Position numbers and translations under genes: made by a program
NCBI GenBank assembly: GCA_004369045.1
Contig: ML213504.1
Span: 839,508-903,507, forward strand
Direction of reading: 5' to 3'
From: Heliocybe sulcata
Taxonomy: Eukaryota; Basidiomycota; Agaricomycetes; Gloeophyllales; Gloeophyllaceae
Length of the DNA stretch: 64,000 nucleotides
Notes under the pieces: generated by a model
Databases searched by the model: none
Told to the model about the DNA's origin: nothing
The model's input: only the letters and a program-made list of their open reading frames with translations
Shown: positions 49,991-59,281 of the stretch, in pieces
How positions within the stretch are numbered: the stretch's first letter is position 1
Layout: the number at the start of each line of letters is the position of its first letter

Positions 49991-50040
49991 TATTTCGACC
50001 AACATATTGCAACGTTCGAAATGGTGGAACTCCCGCTGTG
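49991..50040 (-). repeat. Right terminal inverted repeat of the element
   Basis: Reads outward to GGAACTCCCGCTGTG at 50040, followed at once by the TTA duplication. It ends 43 bases before the PYM start codon. Confidence 0.85.
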
Positions 50041-50083
50041 TTATATTCCACCATCGCTCGAAGCCTCCGAAACATTTACGGCC

Positions 50084-50714
50084 ATGTCGCGCACTACTCT
50101 ACCTCCCGTCAATCCAGACAAATCCCTAGCAGGAATAGCGGTGGACCCAAAGACACTCGAGCGTGTCATCCCCGAATCACGTAGGCCAGATGGCTCGTAC
50201 GTCCTCTCCTAGTGGCCAACGTAGCTTGCTATATTCACATCTACCCTCCCGATCGCTCCTTTCATCTTGCAACACACAAAGCGTCCGCAAAGAACTCAAG
50301 GTCCGACCGGGCTTCACGCCGCAGGAAGACGTGAAGCGCTTCCGGGGCACCCGCCAGGCGCAGATGGACGCCCACCAGCTCCCGAAAGGCCAGATCCTTG
50401 GCTGGGTCGCGCCCTCCTCCGCTTCCACCTCTAAACCCAAAGCCGCAGCGGCGACAGAGGGCCAGTCGGCGCTGAGCAAGAGCGCGGCGAAGAATGCGAA
50501 GCGGAGCGCAAAGAAGAAGGCGCAGAAGGAGCAGGAGCACCTGGAGAAGATCAGGGATAACTGGGAGAGCAGCGAGGAGGAGAAGCCTGCTACGCCCAAG
50601 GCTGCTGCGAAGGGCAAGGAGTCGGAGGGTGGCAGTAATACCGGGGACAAACCAGACGCCACATCTGAGGCGGAGGCGTTAGCGGAGGAGCTCGACAAGC
50701 TCGAGGTTAAGTGA
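50084..50714 (+). CDS. PYM1: PYM (partner of Y14-Mago) / WIBG homologue
   Basis: Cytoplasmic factor that binds the Mago-Y14 pair and removes exon junction complexes from mRNA at the ribosome. Two exons (50084-50196 and 50282-50714) give 181 residues. The Mago-binding domain is at the N-terminus: SLAGIAVDPKTLERVIPESR, RPDGS joined across the intron to VRKELKVRPGFTPQEDVKRF, then PKGQILGWV. The C-terminal half is a Lys/Ala/Glu-rich helix (KSAAKNAKRSAKKKAQKEQE) and an acidic tail, as in other PYMs. Its start fits the family well; the frame upstream is the transposon. Only about 40 bases of original host DNA remain between the element and the ATG. Confidence 0.93.
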
Positions 50715-50954
50715 ACGGTGCGGACATGGTAGAGAATGTAGGTCTTCATTTGCGTGGGTTCATTAGATACGGTCTAGGGCTATGCGCTACATCTCTAGCA
50801 ATGGCGGATATCGAAACCAAATATTAGGGAACAATAATTAGGAGTAGTGCCGATGTCCGTGTCCATCGCCCGAGCATATTATTCCCTTGTACACCAATAC
50901 TGTAATACATATGTCAATACTTCTTGCTTGTGTGAAGCCAGCGCTGCAGTGCGA

Positions 50955-52174
50955 TTATGTGATGTAGTCCGTGTGTTCGAGGCCTTCGGCTTCAGGGGTG
51001 CGCGACTCGACGGGGGCTGGAGGTAGTGGCGGTGGAGCTTTCGGACGTAGCTCCATAGACAGTACTAGGAGCGCCACGACAGATGCAAGAGATGCTGCGC
51101 AGGAAGGATTAGAAAGTTGGTCGTGCACAGCCTGTAAACCTGGTTACTGACCAACTGTTCTCCACATGATAACCCATTTGACTTCCTCCATAGTGGTTCG
51201 GAGATCGCCCAGAGTCACAATTGATTTGTTCAGGACATCCTAGATCCGCGTTCAGTTATGCTACGCAGCGGCTTGCCATGATACTTACTTCGATCATGAT
51301 ATCCTGTCTCTTCAGCTCCGTCTTGTACTCTGTCTTTCGATTGTCCAGTTCCATTTGCAACCTTTGCTGAGGGCATCAACCACTGTAATAGCGTGCGAGC
51401 AATGATACCTTACTCGTGCTTCAGAGTCCCGATGTCCTCTTTCATTTTCTGATTGAGGTTGTCTATCTCGCGTCGCAAGCCGGTCACGTTGGTCTTGATG
51501 GCCCCGGTCTCATTGCCGTGGCGCACATTGATCTCTGCTCTGAGTTCTGATAGAGCAGCTTTAAAGAGGTAGGCTTGCTAACACAGCACAATAATGCACT
51601 TCAGGGATCAGAGTTCCTTAACGGGTCCATAGTGGCAGACACTCACATTCTCCATATCCTTGGTCGTCAAACCATCTCTTCTCACTCTGCCTATTCGGTC
51701 CACGAGCAGCGCTCTTGTCGCGCGCATCAAGCCACGTGCAATAGGCGTTGGGAACGTCTTCTCCAGCACTTGGAAGAAACGATGTGTATGAAATGGAGGG
51801 TTCGAGTATTGTGGAACAGAGTGGTGGAACACAGGCGGAGGACCTTGGGTTGATGGTAGGTTGACGGAGGCGGGAACGTCGCTTGGCCCCGAGGGTATCG
51901 AAGGACCAGCGCCGTCGCCGCCGCCACCGCCCAGTGGTATACTAGAGGGATCCTTCGGGTGCGGATTGAGAGAAACAGTAGTAGGTGGTACTTCTAATGG
52001 GATTTGATTAGGTCGAGGAGGATCGGATATAGTTTGGGAGGTAGTGTGAGCATCCCGATGCGACGTGAGAGGGACTATGGATGTTGAAGTGGACGGTAGA
52101 CATATTTCAGCTTGGGTGTACAAGGAGCGGCATCTTCGTGGTATTTGACGAGCAATGTTCGAATATATAGACAT
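50955..52174 (-). CDS. Mitochondrial coiled-coil protein, DUF1640 (FMP32/MCUR1-like)
   Basis: Inner-membrane coiled-coil protein of the group that includes yeast Fmp32 and animal MCUR1/CCDC90. The start at 52174 gives a likely presequence ([20 protein letters not shown]); an in-frame ATG at 52270 is less likely. A Pro-rich linker leads to the domain: [40 protein letters not shown], then by splicing [60 protein letters not shown] and [20 protein letters not shown]. The last exon holds a membrane helix ([17 protein letters not shown]) and a short Pro/acidic tail ending at 50955. About 320-330 residues, at least six exons. Confidence 0.88.
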
Positions 52175-52499
52175 AACTGAAGGATAAGCTGGATGCGATG
52201 AGGTGGGATGCAGTTGAGTCGAACATGCAACGCGGCGATCTGTACGCAATGCTTCCACGTGGCTGTACATGATCTAGCACCTTCTGCCACACCCTGATCC
52301 GGCGGCAGGCGCGGTTTGAGCGTGGCATTGCATGTCTTTCTTCCACACTCTGGGTGCCATAGTGAACTGTACGATAATACTTAGTGTAAGGCTGGATGAC
52401 CAGCTGCGGCTCTCTGGTCCGGATGAACCTGCTTCCACCCGCTGAGGCGTGTATAAAGCTTGGGGTCAATTGAGACCGGTATCTCAATCACCTTCAACC
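52175..52499. other. Divergent intergenic region, 325 bases
   Basis: Promoters of the DUF1640 gene and the multi-pass membrane protein gene. No TATA box or other site is clear. Confidence 0.5.
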
Positions 52500-53763
52500 A
52501 TGTCCTGGAGCCGTATTCTTGCTCATATCGCACTTGGTGCAACACTCATCGCATATCTGGGCGCATCCTCGCAGAATCTCACGGAGGAGGAAGCGCGCAA
52601 TCCTGTGGCGCTCGTCTGCCAGAATGCGGTCTACGAGTCCAATCTTGCGAATCGTCCGCATCCATTTCTGACGGTATCCGAGGCCTATCCATCGCTGTCG
52701 CACTATATCCCCGCCTGGCTGTCCAAGCCGCTGGACTTGTTTCATTGCTTCGTTACTCCGGCTTTTGTCGCGATCTACCGTGACCCGTTGGGCAACGCCG
52801 TTATAGATCTGTTCAACCCCGTCTTGACCACTCTCATCGCCTGGGCTGCAGTCGAAGCTTCGACGAGCCGCTCTCGCGGAGGTGGTTTAGCGAAGCTGAT
52901 AACAAACCTCCCGATATTGACATTCGCAATCGGACAAATCGGTCGGGCAATAAATTTGTTATGACAGGGACTGCAATGTGACCTCTTTCTAGCTACTATA
53001 GGGGCTGTCTCGCATCTCCTGCTTTTACCGGTAATTATGTACCTGCGCAGGAATACGCGTGTTACGGGACTGCCGAACGCGACACGGCTTTCTGCCATAC
53101 TCGTACAAGTTTTCCTTATGCTTGTAACTGTAGGGATCACTGTCGGCTCTCCTGAGGTGGGTACCACGCGTTCAGTGAAACGGACAGGGTAAGCCTGACT
53201 CCACCTTGTTGCAGCTGGTCACTCTATGGGCCATCACCTTCCTACAAGTTTCGCCCGTGCTGAGCCACTTGATGTATTCCACGCCAATCTATCACGTTGT
53301 CGGCATACCGTTGCGTGGCCTCCTTCCCAAGAAATCCGCTACTCATGCGTTGCAAACGTTCTGGCAATTGGTGGCGGCTACCACTATCCTCGCGCATCTG
53401 CAGGCAGTCTCTCGCGTGATAGCTCTGGCACTTACATACGACTCAACCAACCCGGCAATCTACGGCATGACCCCAGTAGAAGGGTGGTGGTCGTCAAAAC
53501 CTCCGCTTGAAGTCGCCGCTATCTTCCGCTACCTGCTCTCATGGACAACTCAGATGGAACTAGGGCGAGCCTTGATCGTCTACGACTTCCTGGCTTCCAG
53601 CTTGGCACTCACCGCATTGCAGTGGGAGAGGTTTACCAGTATCGGGGCTTTCCTATACCATCCTATCGAAGTTCTGCTGCTGGGGCCGGGAGGGAGCTTC
53701 GCGATGTGGCAGAGTAAAGCATGCGAGAGGGATATCACAGTTGCGCAGAGGAAGAACCGCTAA
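52500..53763 (+). CDS. Multi-pass membrane protein, unknown function
   Basis: Three exons: from 52500 to about 52943, about 52991 to 53155, and about 53217 to 53763. The start gives MSWSRILAHIALGATLIAYL, a hydrophobic segment followed by the sequon QNLT. Several further membrane segments can be seen (FNPVLTTLIAWAAVEAS, VSHLLLLPVIMYL, AILVQVFLMLVTVGITVG, LVTLWAITFLQVSPVLSHLM, LQTFWQLVAATTILAHL, IVYDFLASSLALTAL, FLYHPIEVLLLGPGGSF), about seven to nine in all. Total about 385 residues, with a short basic C-terminus (ACERDITVAQRKNR). I do not recognise a family. Conserved-looking acidic or Asn/His residues sit at helix ends, so an enzyme or transporter is possible, but no function should be assigned. 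Confidence 0.75.
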
Positions 53764-54496
53764 TAGGGGGAAGGAAGCCAGTAGAAGCGCGGCGCGATGC
53801 TTCCTTGGCAGTCACGGCATTTAATAAAACCAGGCACTTGACGACAGAGATACTGTGGATCTGTATTCAGGACTCCAAAAAGCGTGTATGCGGAGCGATA
53901 CTTCGTCGAAGTCAAATTCACTTTGTCTCCAAAGCTCTGATGCAAGCCATCAAGCTTCTCGACGCATGCCCGCGATTACAGTAAACTTTACCGTGTCTGT
54001 CTGATAGTCTACTGTAAGGACTTTTCGGGGTAGGACAAGCACATTCTACTCAGACTCGTGGTCTATCAATTTCCTTGCAGATCACGGGGTACGCTGCGCT
54101 TTGCCTTAAGCGTTTGACCCGGTGATAGCTCTCTGAATCAATTCGAGTCACTGATTCCAGTTCTACCCCCATTTACGTACCCTAATCGCGTCTGAAGTAT
54201 CCTGCGGCGAAGCGTGTATGCTGCCCCCATGCCTACGGCCTCGCAAGCACCCCTGATGCATCGATGCAGTCCTCGAGGCTTATCCAACCTTCTCGCCCAT
54301 GGCGTCAACATAACCCAAGGTCCCGGGCACAGCCATCGTGCGTCTCGGTCTCCGGAAAAGTCCTTCTGGTCTCTCCGAGATCTCGCGATCGAGCGCTACA
54401 CCCGATCTCCGATCATTCGATGCAGAGTGGCAGTCAAAAGCGACCGTGCCACGTCTTTTGGCCTCTTTGCTTGCAGTCGACAGAGCAAATTCAAAC
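53764..54496. other. Intergenic 730 bases
   Basis: Contains the 3' flank of the membrane protein and the promoter of the cupin gene. An open frame from 54338 runs without a stop into the cupin gene and could be an alternative N-terminus. No RNA gene is seen. Confidence 0.5.
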
Positions 54497-55243
54497 ATGG
54501 CTGGGTATAGCTACTATCCGACTGGAAATGCAGAGGTTATCAAGCAACTGAATATGCAGAGGCATCCTGAAGGAGGTGACCGCTGCGGGACATCTAATCT
54601 TAACTCGTCCTGATAATCGTTCGGACAGGTTACTTTGCTGAAACTGATCGCCAGACCGAAACTGTTCCGTCCCCTTTCGCTGGTAGGTTTCGTTAGTAAT
54701 AGGAGAGCAAGTAACTGAATCAACAGTCTCATTTTCGTGACAGATGGCGCGAGCAGGTCCCTTGCTACGTCGATTTTCTACTTGCTGACCAACGAGGAAC
54801 CAAATGGTTATATCCACATGAACAAGTCCGTTGTACGTTCCAGGGCAGACGATTGATACACAACCCCGACTGATATACGGTAACAGACATACCACGTCCT
54901 CCACCACGGTCGCGCCGAATACACCCTCATCCACCCGACGAACCCACCGCGTATCGAGAAGAAAATTGTGGGGACAAACGCCGCCGCGGGCGAGCTGCGC
55001 CAGCTCCTCGTAGGTACCGGTGTTTGGAAGATGTCGCGTCTCCTTCCAGAGGACCGCGCATCCGCCAAGACGGAGGAGCAGAAGGACCACCTCGGGTGCC
55101 TCATTACGGAGGTGGTGGTGCCTGGCTTCGCCTGGGAGGACCACCAGTATCTGACTCTGGATGGGCTGCGGAAGCTGTTTGATGGTGCCGAGGGCGGTGA
55201 GGAGAAGGTTAAGGAGCTGAGCGTATTCATTAGTAAGAATTAG
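54497..55243 (+). CDS. DUF985 (Cupin_5) family protein
   Basis: Small beta-barrel protein of the RmlC-like cupin superfamily; its biochemical role is not known. From 54497: MAGYSYYPTGNAEVIKQLNM, then across an intron EGGYFAETDRQTETVPSPFA, then by splicing DGASRSLATSIFYLLTNEEP and NGYIHMNKS, then YHVLHHGRAEYTLIHPTNPP. The last exon has GELRQLLVGTGVWKMSRLLP and LITEVVVPGFAWEDHQYLTL, the usual end of the barrel. About 190 residues, four exons. The family's EGGYF and SAIYYLL-type motifs are recognisable. The frame is open upstream to an ATG at 54338, which would add about 53 residues with an Arg/Ser-rich, possibly mitochondrial, character; the shorter start fits the family. Confidence 0.88.
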
Positions 55244-57311
55244 GACTTGGGACGTATAGAGATAGTGTAGACAACGCAGCCGAAGGAACCGATGACGGCG
55301 GCGATTATTCAGTCCCTCTCAACTGGGTCGCTTTGAACTGCCTTTGCGGAAAAGACAAGGGACCTATACAGTAATTGAGACAGCTGTACAGCATGTTCGA
55401 CCGCTCATGCAATTCCTACTGCGCAGCGAGGCTAGGCGGAACGTGTCATCAGAGACCGAGAGCGCTCGCGCCAGCGTGGCAGCCGCCAAAGCGATACTTG
55501 GACAATCTGAATGCACATCAAGTGGACGTATGTTGAGATGTCGAATTTCAAACACGTACCTCGGAACGCTGGTTGGTCTCCGGTACTCTACAGCAGTAGG
55601 CGCTGGCCCACTGTCCTGGACAATTCTAGCCGGATAGATTTGACATAGCGCTGCAGTGCAGGCGGCGTCCCGCTCCCGCCACAACACGCACACGCCGCGA
55701 CGCGAACAAACCATGTATCGTGAGGCAGCTGAGTTCTGCGCCATAGGGGTAGGAAGAATAGGAAGTCAAGGAGTGGAAGTCGAACGGAACGTACAGCAGC
55801 GGGATGCACTGCAATTGCGGATCAGTACTTAACGGTGGCGGGAGGCCACTAAGGAAGGGTGGATAAGGATAATTGGGCTATGTAGGTCATACCGGTCACG
55901 AACGTACGAGGCGGATGGAAAGTGGAGGATTCGGACTGAGAATACGTATGTGTCGGCGTGCCCAAGGCTGCCCGAAGGCGGTTGGAGTACATTGCCATCA
56001 CTGGATGATTGAACTCGTTGGAGTGCCTTGAGGTCATCTGACTGAGAGAGAAATGTTAATGTTCACATGCACCTTGATACTCGGTCGGAAGCTGTACAGG
56101 CACGGGTCGCAGGCACTTCCGAGTCATTCTTTCGGCGCTCCGCTCCAATCAGGCGGGTCATCGGGGCACTTACGTGACACGACAAAATGGCCGAGGAGTT
56201 CGAAGGACACGTAGCGGAGCCACTGACGCGGCCACCAAGAACCTAGTGGTACGTCAGACTAGATTCGGGCGGTGAGATTAGCTCGGAAAGCTGAATCCTC
56301 GTAAAGCTTGTTTAAGTCCGAGGCTGTGTGAAGGCCACTGGACTGGCTCGGCAGACAAAATGGCGAACCTAACCAACCCTGTTACTAGCCAATCAGTCCA
56401 GGGATAGACCAAAATACCGATCAGATTCCGAGCAGAGCACCTTGAGGGATACGCGGGCGTGTGGTGGCAATGGCGCACTAAAGAGCAGTGCACTGTCGTA
56501 TACAGCCCAACAGCACGTATACATTAGCTTTCCAAGCCATCTCGATTTGTCTGCCGGATGTATTCGAGCGCGTTGATCGCAGAAGCTGTGTCGGGGACTT
56601 CCCATAACGTTGTACAAAGTCCATACCCAAAGAAGTACGGGACTGCGGAGGGCGGGATACACGCTCGCATAGCATCGGAGTGTTCAGTTCGGCGTATACG
56701 CGTCTTCGCACGTATTCCGCGTCCGTGCCAGGGCTAGTGGAGCCAGGGGCGATTCGTTACAATGACTCCTGGAATGCTGACAGGAGAACCACAGCGCCTC
56801 TGGCATGCGCAGCCAGCTATTTTCGGTCTCGGGGTCGGAGAGCGTGCAATGTGTTTCGTCTCGGACACGACCTTTGAACGTAGGCTTCGGATTCGCTGAG
56901 AATGCAAAGGAAGCAGTTCTTCTTCGCAGTGCCTTCCCGATATTCAAAATTTGGTGAGATAGAGAACGCGGAACGGACATGTCCCGCATAGCCTCTAGAG
57001 TCGAAACACAGCCAGAAGTACAAAACCATGAGACTTTCGTTAAGTTTTCCTGATGCGAGCAGAGGCCGGATCATAGATGGAGCATGGCAAGGGCACGCAA
57101 CAGAAACCTTGAGCCGCGAGGTGCTCTGGTATTGGACGGACGACGGAGGTCTCGAATGTCAGGATTTGCGTCTTCCCGGGCGCTTACCGAGAATTTCCCG
57201 ATATAGCAGATCAGCCCGAAGGAGTGGCAGGGAAGAAGGGCGTCGGACGGCAGGCTCCGGACTCCATTCTGGCTTGGTCTCATTCCACTGTGTGACGTCT
57301 CCTCTGGGGCC
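55244..57311. other. Gene-poor region of 2.1 kb
   Basis: Short frames occur on both strands (the best on the minus strand at 55849-56037 and 56684-56989), but none shows a known domain or a convincing splice pattern. No inverted or direct terminal repeats were noticed. The right end is promoter of the next gene. Confidence 0.45.
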
Positions 57312-57318
57312 TATAAAA
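57312..57318 (+). promoter_or_regulatory. TATA box of the His/Ser/Tyr-rich gene
   Basis: TATAAAA lies 79 bases before the start codon, so the leader is about 45-50 bases and CT-rich. TGACGTCT about 20 bases upstream resembles a CRE half-site. A strong TATA implies high or inducible expression. Confidence 0.7.
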
Positions 57319-57390
57319 CAATGCTGCCCATCGTCCTATCCCCGTATCTTTCTCCTTCCAGTCAGCTATCAATCCTCCTCCGCTATCATC

Positions 57391-58040
57391 ATGTCTTACT
57401 ACCGTTCACCGTCCCACCACCGCTCCCAGTCTCAGCAGGCCCACGCCCCATCCTACTACTACCCGTCTCAGCAGAGCGCGTACCACTCCCCCCAGCCGGT
57501 CGTTTATACGACCAGCGATAGTGGTCATCGCCACCGTCAGTACAGCTCAGCTGGCGCGGGTGGTCAATACTACGCGCCCCAGAGTCCGCACCAGCGCGGT
57601 CGGACGTACAGCACGAGCTACCAAGGCCAAGCGAGCCCCGCACAATACGCGACTGTCCACGGTTCCCATCGAAGACACCACAGCACCTCATCTCCGGTCG
57701 TCGTCGACCTGAGAAAACACCATCGGCACAGTAACGCGCATGCCCAGGTAAGCATCTCGTCTTCCACTTCTTCTGCCACATGAGCTGATCTCACCCTCGG
57801 CAGCCCGCACGCTCAGCTTCCCGTCCCCGCGCGTCCTCCCATGCTCGCCAGTACTCGGATCGCCAGCGTCGCTACTCCGAGGGCCACCTCTCCTTCGCCG
57901 ACCGCCTGCGTCGCATGCTCGGCGTCGGTCCCTGGGCACACCACGATGCCCGCAGTCATCACCACAGCCGCGAGCGGTTCATCGACGCCAAATCTGGCCG
58001 CGAAGTCGACCGCTCGGGCAGGCCGATATACAGAGTTTGA
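57391..58040 (+). CDS. Small His/Ser/Tyr-rich protein, unknown
   Basis: Two exons (57391-57747 and 57804-58040) give 197 residues. The N-terminal part is repetitive and low in complexity (SYYRSPSHHRSQSQQAHAPS, QQSAYHSPQPVV, RRHHSTSSPVVVDLRKHHRH), very rich in His, Ser, Tyr, Gln and Arg. The second exon has a more ordered block: EGHLSFADRLRRMLGVGPWA, then ERFIDAKSGREVDRSGRPIY and RV at the end, which looks like the conserved part. There is no signal peptide. The tail GRPIYRV and the RLRRMLG helix suggest a small fungal family, but I know no function. The gene has a proper TATA promoter, a phase-0 intron, and keeps frame, so it is real. Confidence 0.75.
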
Positions 58041-59281
58041 TCGGTGGCAGATGAAGATACCATCGCGACAGGCGTCTTGAAATAGGTCTATGTCCATCAC
58101 CTCAAAACTCAACTGCCTGATCTTGAATTCCCATGTTGGGATGGTTATCTCGCGCGAAGGACGGTTGGAACCGGTTTCCTCTCATCATGCTTCCTTGACG
58201 GCATCCCGTCGCAATAAGCTCGTCTTCGAGTCTACTATAGTCTTCTCCTACCGGGCTAGGACGCCCGGAGGAACACGTATTTATCTCTCGCATATGCTTT
58301 CCTGTCCACGCTGTACGAATCCCGCACGAAGTATAATGCTCTTACGAACTTATTACTCACGCACATCATTATCACTAGCTGTATGATCGTAGTTTGGTTA
58401 CTGCTTTGTTTTCTGTAATGATAAGGACAGGTGCTCTATGACAACCTTGTTTCCCGAACTTGTCTCTGCCATGAAGTTGATCTTCATCACTCGGTGTTAG
58501 TCCTCCGTGTTATGCTCTAAGTAGGAAGCTTGATAGTCGTCGTCGTGTCTTCACGCCGGCATGACAGCCACGATAGCGGGAGCGTACTTCATATCTCCGA
58601 ATACACGTTAGCCATACTATGAGCAGCTCCAAGTTGGAGTGTACACTGATTCTAAGTGAACTCTATATCAGATGGCCACATCATGTTGTGGCGGATCTCG
58701 ATCTATTCTTCCTGTCCTTCCTGTTGTTCGGTGCCACACTCCTGTACGCGTCCAGCCACGTTGTCCTCATAGCCCTCGTACCTTCGCTCACAGAGAACCC
58801 GGCGCCTTCGTACGCTTCTCTGTGGATAAGGTTGTAAACTAAGTCTAGGGTAGCTGTCGATGTGGATACATGATGATATTTCCGTAGCCTCCGCTCGCGG
58901 TGGACGTCAGAACGGGCTTGTGATCATCGGTGAGCTGGCTAGATTACTCGCAATCGTTTCATTTTCCCTTCATACTACGACCATCGAGACTTCGAATGAG
59001 ACCACTCCTCAAATCGGAAAGCCAATGCAGAAACTCTATAACAGCGTATAACGTACAGCAGCAATTAGGCAACTCGAGTCCTAACGACGAATATAACGCT
59101 CAGTAAGTAGTAATACAGGATATAACGAGAAAGGCGAATAAGCTGATAACATTCCAAGGTCGTGAAAGCAAGGCGAAGACCAGAAATAGGATAACGGAAA
59201 GACGCCAGGGTCTCTCCACCATGGACGCATGGCATGGGAAACAGGGATATCCAAGCCGCAAAGAAGGGAAGAAGAATTGTT
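58041..59281. other. Intergenic 1.2 kb
   Basis: Between the 3' end of the His-rich gene and the 3' end of the GTPase gene. One hydrophobic frame (58619-58837, plus, 72 codons) is present but has no support. Nothing else was recognised. Confidence 0.45.

Larger units (their letters stand above)
49235..50043. mobile_element. Non-autonomous DNA transposon (MITE-like), CACTA/CMC-type ends
   Basis: The element spans 49238-50040 (803 bp) and is flanked by TTA on both sides (49235-49237 and 50041-50043), a 3-base target duplication. The ends are inverted repeats of about 45-50 bases starting CACAGCGGGAGTT; the two copies differ at roughly seven places, mostly transitions. The interior is strongly AT-rich, unlike the host DNA on either side. 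No transposase motif is seen; the longest frame (49355-49543, minus, 62 codons) is unrecognised. CAC...GTG ends with a 3-base duplication suit the CACTA/CMC superfamily; TTA would also suit PIF/Harbinger. A perfect 9-base hairpin (AAAGGTATT/AATACCTTT, 49624-49654) lies at the exact midpoint, and a second 9-base inverted pair at 49830-49866. Confidence 0.88.

Noticed and set aside
49238-50040. AT-rich block as a fragment of mitochondrial DNA
   Set aside because: Composition alone suggests it, but the inverted ends and TTA duplication show a transposon, and no mitochondrial gene or tRNA is recognisable.
55588-56037. Two-exon minus-strand gene
   Set aside because: A donor and acceptor can be proposed, but both phases give unrelated composition and no known domain.
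58619-58837. Small hydrophobic ORF
   Set aside because: 72 codons, no promoter or splice support, and no family resemblance.
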